From UBA4466 sp963925035 (GTDB lineage: Bacteria > Bacteroidota > Bacteroidia > Flavobacteriales_D > Crocinitomicaceae): a DNA stretch of 64,000 bases. The notes under the pieces are model-generated. The model had not been told where the DNA came from. It worked only from the letters and a program-made list of their open reading frames with translations, and ran no database searches. The stretch lies in the NCBI GenBank assembly GCA_963925035.1, contig CAWUSK010000019.1:1-64000 (forward strand). Direction: 5' to 3'. This document shows positions 9,557 through 18,268 of the stretch, piece after piece (the first letter of the stretch is position 1; the number at the start of each line of letters is the position of its first letter). The translations under genes and the position numbers were made by a program.

Positions 9557-11089
9557 TCAGGAGCGAATTATCAATTGACATTCATATTCAAACGTTACCG
9601 TATTTCCTTCAGTAGCACTTGGAGCCATTCCAAAATCTCTTCGGTCGATTGTTCCTTTTCCTGAAATCACATTCATTCCTTCTTTTTCAATTCGATTTAA
9701 ACTAACGATGATGTCTTTTGAGATTCCTAGCATCGTGAATTTTCCAATTATTTCGTAATTGTCATTCCCTTTATCAACGACAGAAGTTCCTTTGTAGGAC
9801 ATTGTCGGGAACTTATCCGCTTTAAAGTATTCGTCCTCCATTAACGATTCATCTCTAAAACTATTGAATGTTGTGAAATCCTCCATCGCCAATTCAATAG
9901 CAAAAGTGGATTTTGTGATATCTTCTCCTAAGGTGACTGTACCGGTTACTTTTTTAAATGCTCCTTTTGTTTCTCCTTTTTTTCCTAGGCTAAATAACAC
10001 GTTTGAATTTGATGGCTCCAATTTATAAGTTCCAACAATTTCTGTTAAATTCAATGTTTTTGGTGCAATTACAACCTCATTTTTAGAGTCAGAAACACTT
10101 GATTCTATTTCTAACTCAAAATTTTCCAATGCTTCATTTGTCATGAAAGAAGGAAGAAATAAACCCCCAATTAACAAAAACGGAAAAATGGTTTGTCCAA
10201 TGTATTCTTTTCCATTAATGATATTAAATACAGCTGTTCCAATGAATACTCCAATAAAAGCATCCATCCCTCCCATTTGTCCATAAATCGTTAATAGAAA
10301 TAATAATCCAAAGGAAACTGCAAGGAACATGAGGTAGGCTAAGAACAACATAAAACGATTGGTTGTACTCCACAATTGTCCGATAAAATAGGCGCCAAAA
10401 ACTCCAACAAATAGACCTTCTAGTACATCGGCGTTAATTAGATTAACCTCTGTTTCTCCTGTCAATGTCAACAAACCAGTAAAAAGTGAGATTGACAAAA
10501 ACGAAACACCAACACTTAAAGTCTCATCTTTTCTATAAAAAGAAGTACTGATAAATATTGAAGCAACGATTAAAAATCCAAACGATCCTGCTCCGAATCC
10601 ACCGAAAAATATAGCCAAAGCCATAAAGAAAATCATCACTGATTTAATTATCTCGGCTACTTCTAAACCGTGAAATAACTTTGTAATGAAGAAACGTTTC
10701 ATCAACCCGAATTCATAGGTTAAAATACTTAATGCGGCTCCAGCGATAATAAATTTGTTTACCGAGGAATACTCCTCGTGCAAAACGTTGATTGAATCCG
10801 AGTTAAACATCAGAAAATAGGTTCCAAAAGTGATAATTGGTACTAAAATCCGAATCCCTTCTTTTTGTAACACTTTTAATTGTGCAAATACAAAATTAGT
10901 TCCCACAGCTGCTATAAGCGCATATAGTTGATTATAATCGGTTGGTGAAATGAATCTTTTCATTATTAAAACGACAACAGTCGTAAGCAAGAGGTTGATA
11001 AAGGAAACAAATCGAAAATCTTTCTTCCATTGCAAAACAAAAGCTCCCAAGCCGATAAAAAATAATGTAATTATATCTAAATATTCCAT
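9557..11089 (-). CDS. Polytopic membrane protein fused to a YceI domain
   Basis: A 510-residue protein in two parts. Residues 1-325 hold roughly ten hydrophobic segments with few charged loops and resemble no transporter that I can name. Residues about 345-510 are a YceI-like lipocalin-fold domain: TYKLEPSNSNVLFSLGK at its start, then FKADKFPTMSYKGTSV, GKFTMLGISKDIIV and GKGTIDRRDFGM. YceI proteins bind polyisoprenoids in a beta-barrel and are normally small periplasmic proteins with their own signal peptide. An acidic linker (about 326-345) joins the parts. The topology probably places YceI in the periplasm (inference). It is downstream of the polysaccharide unit by 52 nt, so it could be cotranscribed. 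A role in an undecaprenyl- or quinone-linked process is possible but unproven. Confidence 0.75.
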   Translation of the reverse strand: MEYLDIITLFFIGLGAFVLQWKKDFRFVSFINLLLTTVVVLIMKRFISPTDYNQLYALIAAVGTNFVFAQLKVLQKEGIRILVPIITFGTYFLMFNSDSINVLHEEYSSVNKFIIAGAALSILTYEFGLMKRFFITKLFHGLEVAEIIKSVMIFFMALAIFFGGFGAGSFGFLIVASIFISTSFYRKDETLSVGVSFLSISLFTGLLTLTGETEVNLINADVLEGLFVGVFGAYFIGQLWSTTNRFMLFLAYLMFLAVSFGLLFLLTIYGQMGGMDAFIGVFIGTAVFNIINGKEYIGQTIFPFLLIGGLFLPSFMTNEALENFELEIESSVSDSKNEVVIAPKTLNLTEIVGTYKLEPSNSNVLFSLGKKGETKGAFKKVTGTVTLGEDITKSTFAIELAMEDFTTFNSFRDESLMEDEYFKADKFPTMSYKGTSVVDKGNDNYEIIGKFTMLGISKDIIVSLNRIEKEGMNVISGKGTIDRRDFGMAPSATEGNTVTFEYECQLIIRS

Positions 11090-11141
11090 TTTGCTAAGTT
11101 AAGAGTAAATTGCATAACATTTAAAATATGAGTTTTGCGAT

Positions 11142-11888
11142 TTAAAGTATCGAATTCTTTAGCGTAAGCTCTCCTAGTTTATGAAAATAAGCGCCACTCA
11201 AATTCTCTTCTAAAGTCATCAAGTGTTCTATTCGGTGGCAGTCCGTAGCAACGAAGTCTATTTGTCCACTGTCAACGAGCTTTCTCGCTTGTTTTAGTAC
11301 TTCTGGTCCGTAATGTCCAGCAAGAGAATTGTAATTTAACTGAATGCTCACTCCTTTAGAACGCCATTCTGTTGCTTTATCGATTGAACCGTGTAAGAAA
11401 ACATAGCGTTCAAAGTGCGCCAAAACAGGTTTGTAATTTTGGGTAATCATTTCAAAAATCAAAGCGTCAATTTGGCTTGGCTCTGAATGAAACGAAAATT
11501 CGAACAGCAAATAATTATCTCCAAAAGTCAATAATTTTTCTTTGTTCTTCAATTTTTCCATTAAAGTCTCATCGTAATAATATTCAGCTGCCGCTTCGAT
11601 TTCGATGTTTAAATTGATTCGTTTTAATTCCACTTGAACTTTGGCTAATCCGCTTAAAATAATTTCTGGTGTATTCCGAAAATGATCACTCATGATATGT
11701 GGCGTAGTGATTACTTTTTTGAATCCCAATGACTCAAATTTTGCCAACATTGCAATGGTTTCATCCATTGACTTTGAACCGTCGTCAATACCGGGAATTA
11801 AATGGCTGTGCATATCGACTTTAAAAACCGACAAATCAAAAGGATCTCGTTTTAGTTTCTTAGAAAATATTGACCCAAATAATCCCAT
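11142..11888 (-). CDS. CpsB/YwqE-type PHP tyrosine phosphatase
   Basis: A 248-residue metal-dependent phosphoesterase of the PHP family. Metal ligands are visible in MHSHLIPGIDDGS (residues 26-38), TTPH, AAAEYYYDE, LAHFERY and ATDCHR. CpsB and YwqE dephosphorylate BY-kinases that control capsule or exopolysaccharide chain length in Firmicutes; in Bacteroidota the family commonly sits at polysaccharide loci. The gene starts 1 nt after rfbB ends and closes the nucleotide-sugar unit, which supports a role in regulating surface-polysaccharide output. The partner tyrosine kinase is not in the window. No signal peptide, so cytoplasmic. Confidence 0.85.
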   Translation of the reverse strand: MGLFGSIFSKKLKRDPFDLSVFKVDMHSHLIPGIDDGSKSMDETIAMLAKFESLGFKKVITTPHIMSDHFRNTPEIILSGLAKVQVELKRINLNIEIEAAAEYYYDETLMEKLKNKEKLLTFGDNYLLFEFSFHSEPSQIDALIFEMITQNYKPVLAHFERYVFLHGSIDKATEWRSKGVSIQLNYNSLAGHYGPEVLKQARKLVDSGQIDFVATDCHRIEHLMTLEENLSGAYFHKLGELTLKNSIL

Positions 11889-11889
11889 T

Positions 11890-12945
11890 TTATCTATTTA
11901 AGTACATGTTTTTGTAATAGTCTCGGTAAGCACCAGACGTAATCTCATTCGTCCAATCGGCATTGTTCAAGTACCAATCTACCGTTATTTCTAATCCTTC
12001 CTCAAATTTCAAAGAAGGTTTCCAATTCAATTCGGACTCTATTTTAGACGCATCGATTGCATAACGCATATCGTGTCCAGCTCTATCCGTAACATAAGTG
12101 ATTAGTTTTTCGCTTTCTCCTGCTGCGCGGTTGAGTTTTTTATCTAGCAAACGACATAAATACTTGACTAAATCAATGTTTGTCCATTCGTTCAAACCAC
12201 CAACATTGTATGACTCACCAACTCTTCCTTCAGAAAAAATAGTGTCGATAGCACTTGCGTGGTCATTTACCCACAACCAATCACGGATATTTTCTCCATT
12301 CCCATAAATAGGTAAAGGCTTGTTGTTTACGATATTGTTAATCATCAACGGAATAAGCTTTTCAGGAAATTGGTGACTTCCATAGTTATTGGAACAATTC
12401 GAAATTTTAATCGGCAATCCATATGTATGATGGAACGCACGAACAAAATGATCTGACGATGCTTTTGACGCTGAATAAGGACTTCTTGGATCGTATGCTG
12501 TTGTTTCTTTAAACAAACCATCCTCTCCTAACGAACCGTAAACCTCATCCGTAGAAACATGATGAAAAACGTGATTATCTCCATTCCAACTGTCTTTTGC
12601 CACTTGTAATAGGTTTACTGTTCCAACAACATTTGTCATTACAAATTCCATTGGACCTTCAATCGAGCGGTCTACATGTGATTCTGCAGCCAAATGAATA
12701 ACATCTGTTATTTCATACTCTGCAAAAACACGTTTCATTGCTTCTGCATCAACAATATCCTCTTTTACAAAGGCATAATTTGGAGCATTATCAATATCTG
12801 TTATGTTTTGAAGGTTTCCTGCGTAGGTCAATTTATCCAAACATACAATGCGATACGCTGGGTATTTGTTGACCATTAGTCGCACCAAATGTGAACCAAT
12901 AAATCCTGCTCCTCCAGTAATTAGTATGTTTTTCTCCCAACTCAT
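11890..12945 (-). CDS. rfbB: dTDP-glucose 4,6-dehydratase
   Basis: A 351-residue extended short-chain dehydrogenase that converts dTDP-glucose to dTDP-4-keto-6-deoxyglucose using bound NAD. The Rossmann motif GGAGFIGSHLV (about 10-20), the dehydratase-specific STDEVYG with the Thr-Asp-Glu triad, and the catalytic YSASK (Tyr and Lys) are all present, as is NGENIRDWLWVNDH. The length fits RfbB/RmlB. No rmlA, rmlC or rmlD lies in this window, so the final sugar (rhamnose, fucosamine, quinovosamine or other) cannot be deduced. A 91-nt gap separates it from the upstream wbpA-like gene. It is followed 1 nt later by the YwqE-type phosphatase. Confidence 0.93.
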   Translation of the reverse strand: MSWEKNILITGGAGFIGSHLVRLMVNKYPAYRIVCLDKLTYAGNLQNITDIDNAPNYAFVKEDIVDAEAMKRVFAEYEITDVIHLAAESHVDRSIEGPMEFVMTNVVGTVNLLQVAKDSWNGDNHVFHHVSTDEVYGSLGEDGLFKETTAYDPRSPYSASKASSDHFVRAFHHTYGLPIKISNCSNNYGSHQFPEKLIPLMINNIVNNKPLPIYGNGENIRDWLWVNDHASAIDTIFSEGRVGESYNVGGLNEWTNIDLVKYLCRLLDKKLNRAAGESEKLITYVTDRAGHDMRYAIDASKIESELNWKPSLKFEEGLEITVDWYLNNADWTNEITSGAYRDYYKNMYLNR

Positions 12946-13036
12946 ATAATTAGATATTAAGATTTAAAGATGAAAGACATTTAAGACTTGTTTTATCGAA
13001 CCGTCTTAATCATTCTTACAATTTAAAACTCTCTTT

Positions 13037-14341
13037 TTACAGCGACCAGTATTCCAATCGCTTCATTTTTCCTTTGAAAATTCCTTTTACATCAACAAAA
13101 ACACCTTTGTCATCGTTCATCATATTTTCAAAATCTGATTCTGTCAGTTTCTGATACTCTTTGTGATTTACGGCAACAATAATTGCATCGTAATTGTTTG
13201 TCGGAGTAGCAACTAGTCCAACTCCGTATTCGTGTTCCATTTCAGAAGACGATGCATGTGGATCAACTAAATCTACTTTTACTTGAAATGATTTCAATTC
13301 ATTGATAATGTCAATCACCTTTGAGTTACGGATATCGCTCACGTCTTCTTTAAAGGTTGCTCCCATTACTAAAACTTTAGCATCTTGAATGTGTTTCCCT
13401 TTTGCTAAAATTTTCTTTACGGTTTGCTTCCCAATATAGAATCCCATTGAATCGTTAACGTAACGACCGCTTGTGATTACCTTTGAATGATAACCAGCTT
13501 GTTGTGCTTTGTGCGTTAAATAATATGGATCAACCCCAATACAATGCCCACCTACTAAGCCTGGAGAAAATTTCAAGAAATTCCACTTTGTTCCAGCAGC
13601 TTCAAGTACGTCAAACGTGTTAATATTTAATTTATTAAAGATGATCGATAACTCATTAATCAATGCGATGTTAACGTCTCTCTGTGTGTTTTCAATGATT
13701 TTTGCAGCCTCAGCTACTTTCAACGATGTAGCACGATGAACTCCAGCATCAACAACCAATTCGTAGGTTTTTGCTATTTCTTCTAGCGATTCATCGCAAC
13801 AACCTGAAACGACTTTAATTACATTTTTCAGTGTATGTTCCTTATCTCCTGGATTAATTCTCTCTGGAGAATACCCAATCATAAAATCTTCTCTAAATTT
13901 CAATCCAGACACTTCTTCCAATACCGGAACACAATCTTCCTCTGTACAACCTGGATAAACAGTTGATTCAAATACAACGTAATCACCTTTTTTCAATACT
14001 TTCGCTACTGTTGCTGTTGCACTTAATAGCGGTTTAAGGTTCGGTAAATTTGAATCATCAATAGGTGTTGGCACTGCGACTACAAAAAACGTAGCATCCT
14101 TTAAGTCATCAATATTTGCAGTAAACGAGATGTCGCATCCTTCAAATTCTGAAGCATCTAACTCTTTACTTGGATCAATGTTTTTTTTCATCAATTCAAC
14201 GCGTTCTGCATTGATATCGAATCCAATTACCTTAATTTTTCTAGCAAACTCAAGTGCAATTGGTAATCCAACATAACCCAAACCGATTACCGCTAAGGTT
14301 GTTTCTTTGTTTACTAGTTTATTATAAATCGAGTTGTTCAT
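13037..14341 (-). CDS. UDP-N-acetylhexosamine 6-dehydrogenase (WbpA/WbpO/TviB-like)
   Basis: A 434-residue NAD-dependent UDP-sugar dehydrogenase that oxidises C6 of a UDP-HexNAc to the uronic acid. NAD-binding AVIGLGYVGLPIALEF is near the N-terminus, TPIDDSNLPNLKPL follows, and the catalytic cysteine lies in GGHCIGVDPYYL. The last two features are typical of the WbpA/WbpO/TviB group, not of UDP-glucose dehydrogenase, which is encoded separately at 16931-18259. Since WbpB-, WbpD- and WbpE-like genes surround it, the likely substrate is UDP-GlcNAc and the product UDP-GlcNAcA (inference from context). It overlaps the upstream oxidoreductase gene by 20 nt, indicating tight coupling. Confidence 0.87.
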   Translation of the reverse strand: MNNSIYNKLVNKETTLAVIGLGYVGLPIALEFARKIKVIGFDINAERVELMKKNIDPSKELDASEFEGCDISFTANIDDLKDATFFVVAVPTPIDDSNLPNLKPLLSATATVAKVLKKGDYVVFESTVYPGCTEEDCVPVLEEVSGLKFREDFMIGYSPERINPGDKEHTLKNVIKVVSGCCDESLEEIAKTYELVVDAGVHRATSLKVAEAAKIIENTQRDVNIALINELSIIFNKLNINTFDVLEAAGTKWNFLKFSPGLVGGHCIGVDPYYLTHKAQQAGYHSKVITSGRYVNDSMGFYIGKQTVKKILAKGKHIQDAKVLVMGATFKEDVSDIRNSKVIDIINELKSFQVKVDLVDPHASSSEMEHEYGVGLVATPTNNYDAIIVAVNHKEYQKLTESDFENMMNDDKGVFVDVKGIFKGKMKRLEYWSL

Positions 14342-15359
14342 TTCTTACTTTATAAATTCTTTCAATTATTTCTACGACCTTAAGTCCCTCTAATGCGTTA
14401 GTGGTTGCTGTTGTTCTTCCTTTTAATGTATCAATTACATTTGTAATGACATAATTATGATTTGCTGCAGAGCCTTTGTAAGCCCCATAATCGTTACCAG
14501 GATTGGTTGGTTTAAGCTCTGGCATTTCGTAATCTTGAATGTTGCAAACCTCTACTTCATTCATGTATTGTCCACCAATTTTAACAGATCCTTTACTTCC
14601 GATGATGGTCAAAGAGCTTTCTAAGTTCTGATTTGCCACTGCAGTAGAATAGTTGATTGATCCCATTCCTCCATTGATGAAATCAAAATTTACAAACCCT
14701 GAATCTTCAAATTCAGTTGAGTTTTGATGCGTAAAATCAGCGAATTTACCACCGATATTATCAATATCACCAAACAACCAATACATAATGTCTATGAAGT
14801 GAGAAAATTGTGTAAACAAAGTTCCACCGTCTAAATCTTTCGTTCCTTTCCAGCCACCAGCTTTGTAATAACGATCATCTCTATTCCAGTAACAGTTCAA
14901 CTGAACCATAAATATATCTCCTAATTTCTTTTCTTCAACAATCGACTTAATCCATTCTGACGGAGGAGAATATCTGTTTTGCATAACACAAAAAACATTC
15001 TTAGACATTTGCAAAGATTTAAAAATCACCTTTTCACAATTGTCTTTTGAAAGTCCCATTGGCTTCTCGCACACAACGTGTTTCTTTGCCTCTAAGGCTA
15101 ACAAACTTTGTTCAGCATGCAATCCGTTTGGCGTACAAATATTTACAACATCAAAATCCAATCCTGAGGAAATCAATTCTTCCACAGTCTTAAAAAATGG
15201 CACTTCAAAATGAGTTGCTTCACATTCTTCAATTGACCGAACGTCAACCATCGCAACTAATTCAGCCTCTTCTTCGCGGCGAATCATTTCTGCGTGGCGT
15301 TTACCTATATGTCCAGCTCCTACAACTGCAAATTTTATTTTTTGATCTTTATCAAACAT
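14322..15359 (-). CDS. Gfo/Idh/MocA oxidoreductase, WbpB/WlbA-like
   Basis: A 345-residue oxidoreductase with N-terminal Rossmann motif AVVGAGHIGKRHAEM, the family signature CEKPMGLSKDN (the Lys of EKP is catalytic), and a C-terminal Gfo/Idh/MocA beta-sheet domain. WbpB/WlbA oxidises C3 of UDP-GlcNAcA to the 3-keto sugar and recycles NADH. The segment NRYSPPSEWIKSIVEEKKLGDI fits this subgroup. Its neighbours supply the preceding C6 oxidation and the following 3-transamination and 3-N-acetylation, which makes the assignment stronger than sequence alone. It follows the acetyltransferase gene by 4 nt and overlaps the wbpA-like gene by 20 nt. Confidence 0.85.
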   Translation of the reverse strand: MFDKDQKIKFAVVGAGHIGKRHAEMIRREEEAELVAMVDVRSIEECEATHFEVPFFKTVEELISSGLDFDVVNICTPNGLHAEQSLLALEAKKHVVCEKPMGLSKDNCEKVIFKSLQMSKNVFCVMQNRYSPPSEWIKSIVEEKKLGDIFMVQLNCYWNRDDRYYKAGGWKGTKDLDGGTLFTQFSHFIDIMYWLFGDIDNIGGKFADFTHQNSTEFEDSGFVNFDFINGGMGSINYSTAVANQNLESSLTIIGSKGSVKIGGQYMNEVEVCNIQDYEMPELKPTNPGNDYGAYKGSAANHNYVITNVIDTLKGRTTATTNALEGLKVVEIIERIYKVRNEQLDL

Positions 15360-15363
15360 TCTA

Positions 15364-15933
15364 TTAAAGTTTAATCACTTTTTGATTTTCCAATTTGTAT
15401 TCTTCTCCGCTTTCTTTACATTTTGCATAACCGGCAGTATTGAATTCTAAACGATCTCCAAACTCACTCATCCAACCGATTTGTCTGGCTGGGTTCCCAA
15501 CTACCAATGCGTAGTCTTCTACTGTTTTTGTTACGACAGCTCCTGCTCCAATAAATGCATAGCGTCCGATGTCATGACCACAAACGATAGTTGCATTTGC
15601 ACCTATGCTTGCGCCCTTTCGAACGATTGTTTTTGCGTATTCTGCTTTTCGGTTGACGGCACTTCTTGGGTTAATTACATTCGTAAATACCATTGAAGGA
15701 CCTAAGAAAACATCATCTTCACAAACAACACCTGTATAAATAGAAACGTTATTTTGAATTTTCACATTCGTTCCAAGAATGACGTCTTGTGAAATCACTA
15801 CGTTTTGTCCAATATTGCAGCGGTCTCCAATTACACAATTCGGCATTATATGAGAAAAGTGCCAGATTTTAACTCCTTCACCAATTTGGCAACCATCATC
15901 TACAATTGCTGTTTCGTGTGCGAAATATTTCAT
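15364..15933 (-). CDS. Hexapeptide-repeat N-acetyltransferase, WbpD/WlbB-like
   Basis: A 189-residue left-handed beta-helix acyltransferase. Hexapeptide repeats run through about residues 10-150 (IGEGVKIW, IGDRCNIG, ASIGANATI, AFIGAGAVV) with the acceptor-loop stretch MVFTNVINPRSAV, typical of the WbpD/WlbB group. WbpD uses acetyl-CoA to acetylate the 3-amino group of UDP-GlcNAc3NA, giving UDP-2,3-diacetamido-2,3-dideoxyglucuronic acid. The length matches. Its stop is 4 nt before the wbpB-like gene and its start shares one base with the end of the UXS gene. The assigned position of acetylation is inferred from the gene neighbourhood. Confidence 0.87.
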   Translation of the reverse strand: MKYFAHETAIVDDGCQIGEGVKIWHFSHIMPNCVIGDRCNIGQNVVISQDVILGTNVKIQNNVSIYTGVVCEDDVFLGPSMVFTNVINPRSAVNRKAEYAKTIVRKGASIGANATIVCGHDIGRYAFIGAGAVVTKTVEDYALVVGNPARQIGWMSEFGDRLEFNTAGYAKCKESGEEYKLENQKVIKL

Positions 15934-16931
15934 TATCGAATAATATATTTATCGAAATTGTAATGATTGGTATCATTCAACTCCTCTTCTGTCAAACTTT
16001 TAAAATAAGCATACGTTCTTTTCAAACCTTCTGCTCTATCAACTTTAGGCTCCCAGTTCAAAATTTCACGCGCTTTAGTAATATCTGGTTGGCGTTGCTT
16101 TGGATCGTCGACAGGTAAATCTTTGTATATTACTTTTTGATCTGTTCCGGTTAACTTTATTATTTCTTCCGCGAAATCTCCAATTGAAATTTCATCAGGG
16201 TTTCCAACGTTTACAGGATAAGCATAATCAGAATGTAACAATCTATAAATCCCCTCTACTAAATCATCTACGTAGCAAAATGAACGTGTTTGAGAACCAT
16301 CACCAAAAATAGTAAGGTCTTCTCCTCTTAATGCTTGTCCAATAAATGCTGGCAAAACACGACCATCGTTCAATCTCATTTTTGGTCCGTACGTGTTAAA
16401 AATACGAATAATACGTGTTTCAACGCCATGGAAATTATGATACGCCATTGTCATCGCTTCTTGAAAACGTTTCGCTTCATCATAAACACCCCTAGGTCCA
16501 ACAGGATTCACGTTCCCCCAATATTCTTCCGTTTGCGGATGAACCGTTGGGTCACCGTATACTTCAGAAGTTGAAGCAATCAATACTCTCGCGTTTTTCG
16601 CTTTTGCCAAACCAAGGCAGTTATGAATTCCCAAAGAACCTACTTTTAAGGTTTGAATTGGAATTTTTAAATAATCAATTGGACTTGCAGGAGACGCAAA
16701 GTGTAGGATATAATCCAGTTCTCCTGGAACGTGAATAAACTTTGAGACATCGTGGTGATAGAATTCAAAATTCTCCAGTTTGAACAAATGTTCAATGTTC
16801 TTTAACTGTCCTGTAATAAGATTATCCATTGCAACAACAGAATAACCTTCCTTAATAAATCGATCACAAAGATGGGATCCTAAAAATCCAGCTGCTCCAG
16901 TAATTAATATTCTTTTTCTTTCTGCCATCAT
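15933..16931 (-). CDS. UDP-glucuronate decarboxylase (UDP-xylose synthase)
   Basis: A 332-residue extended SDR enzyme with NAD motif GAAGFLGSHL, the family-specific HFASPASPIDY, ASTSEVYGDP, and the catalytic Tyr/Lys in GVYDEAKRFQEA. NTYGPKMRLNDGRV is also characteristic of UXS. The reaction is UDP-glucuronate to UDP-xylose plus CO2. The gene directly follows ugd, which makes its substrate, with a one-base stop/start overlap (TAATG). This makes UDP-xylose, or a 4-keto-pentose intermediate, a predicted product of the locus. The first Met is retained since two ATGs lie in tandem (16931 and 16928). Confidence 0.9.
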   Translation of the reverse strand: MMAERKRILITGAAGFLGSHLCDRFIKEGYSVVAMDNLITGQLKNIEHLFKLENFEFYHHDVSKFIHVPGELDYILHFASPASPIDYLKIPIQTLKVGSLGIHNCLGLAKAKNARVLIASTSEVYGDPTVHPQTEEYWGNVNPVGPRGVYDEAKRFQEAMTMAYHNFHGVETRIIRIFNTYGPKMRLNDGRVLPAFIGQALRGEDLTIFGDGSQTRSFCYVDDLVEGIYRLLHSDYAYPVNVGNPDEISIGDFAEEIIKLTGTDQKVIYKDLPVDDPKQRQPDITKAREILNWEPKVDRAEGLKRTYAYFKSLTEEELNDTNHYNFDKYIIR

Positions 16932-18259
16932 TATGCTTTTACACTATTTTCAATCGTTTGACGTCCAATAGAACTGTAATAAAATCCTTTTTCATTCATT
17001 TCCTTTGCATCGAATAAATTTCGTCCATCAAAAATAACTTTATCTTTTAGCAAGGCTTCAATTTTATCGAAATCAGGATTTCTAAAAATGCCCCATTCCG
17101 TACAAATTAACAAAGCATCCGCACCTTCTAAAGCAGCGTATTCATCCTTTGCAAATTCAATTGTATTACCTACAACTCCTTTTACATTTTCCATCGCCTC
17201 AGGATCGAATGCAGTTACAGTTGCTCCTGCTTTCAATAATTCATCGATCATGTACAAAGCTGGTGCCTCGCGAATGTCGTCTGTATCTGGCTTAAATGCC
17301 AATCCCCAAATTGCAATTTTCTTACCAGTTAAATCACCTCTAAAGAAGTTTTTCATCTTCGGTATCATCACTGTCTTTTGGCTTTCATTGACCGCCATAA
17401 CAGCATTCAAAATTTTAAACTCAAAATTATTTTCTCGTCCACTTTTCACTAACGCCTGAACGTCTTTTGGAAAACAAGATCCTCCATAACCAATTCCTGG
17501 AAATAAAAATCGTTTGCCAATTCGTTCATCCGAACCAATTCCGATGCGAACTTTGTCAACGTCTGCACCAACCAATTCGCAAAAGTTAGCTACTTCATTC
17601 ATGAACGTAATTTTAGTCGCTAAAAATGAATTTGCTGCATATTTCGTTAACTCAGCAGATTTCTCGTCCATGAAAATAATTGGATTTCCTTGACGCACAA
17701 ATGGCTTATACAACTGGTCCATTACCTTCATCGCGCGATCGGAACTTGTTCCAATTACAACACGATCTGGCTTCAAGAAATCATCTACAGCGAAACCTTC
17801 GCGTAAAAATTCTGGGTTTGATACGATATCAAAGTCACAGGTAGCATGTTCTAAAACTGCCGCATGTACTTTTTCTGCTGTTCCAACTGGGACAGTACTT
17901 TTATCTACTATAACTTTATAATCTGTTATCAGTTTTCCTAATTCCTTCGCAACTCCTAAAATGTAAGATAAATCAGCAGAACCATCTTCTCCCGGAGGAG
18001 TAGGAAGCGCTAGAAATATAATTTCCGCATCTTTAATTCCTTCAGCTAAATTTGTTGTAAAACTTAAACGATTTGCTTTAATGTTTCTTTCAAAAATGAC
18101 ATCTAAATGAGGTTCATAAATTGGAACTTCGCCATTACGCATTTTTTCAACTTTTCGCTCGTCGATATCGACACAAATGACTTGATTTCCTGTTTCAGCA
18201 AAACATGTCCCCGTCACTAAACCAACGTATCCCGTTCCTACAACTGCTATTTTCTTCAT
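16931..18259 (-). CDS. ugd: UDP-glucose 6-dehydrogenase
   Basis: A 442-residue enzyme oxidising UDP-glucose to UDP-glucuronate with two NAD. Motifs: VVGTGYVGLVTGTCFAE at the N-terminus, LPTPPGEDGSADLS, VGTAEKV, and the catalytic cysteine in GYGGSCFPKDV. The C-terminal UDP-binding domain has GLAFKPDTDDIREAPA. The length is normal. Product use: decarboxylation by the adjacent UXS, and possibly direct use as glucuronate. It starts 9 nt after the aminotransferase gene, within the same minus-strand operon. Confidence 0.93.
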   Translation of the reverse strand: MKKIAVVGTGYVGLVTGTCFAETGNQVICVDIDERKVEKMRNGEVPIYEPHLDVIFERNIKANRLSFTTNLAEGIKDAEIIFLALPTPPGEDGSADLSYILGVAKELGKLITDYKVIVDKSTVPVGTAEKVHAAVLEHATCDFDIVSNPEFLREGFAVDDFLKPDRVVIGTSSDRAMKVMDQLYKPFVRQGNPIIFMDEKSAELTKYAANSFLATKITFMNEVANFCELVGADVDKVRIGIGSDERIGKRFLFPGIGYGGSCFPKDVQALVKSGRENNFEFKILNAVMAVNESQKTVMIPKMKNFFRGDLTGKKIAIWGLAFKPDTDDIREAPALYMIDELLKAGATVTAFDPEAMENVKGVVGNTIEFAKDEYAALEGADALLICTEWGIFRNPDFDKIEALLKDKVIFDGRNLFDAKEMNEKGFYYSSIGRQTIENSVKA

Positions 18260-18268
18260 TCTCTTATA

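Noticed and set aside
12981..13009. Inverted repeat TTAAGAC / GTCTTAA between rfbB and the wbpA-like gene
   Set aside because: Only 7 bp with a 15-nt loop and no T-run; too weak to call a terminator or operator.
17088..17459. 123-codon plus-strand frame inside ugd
   Set aside because: ugd motifs continue through it on the minus strand; a shadow frame.
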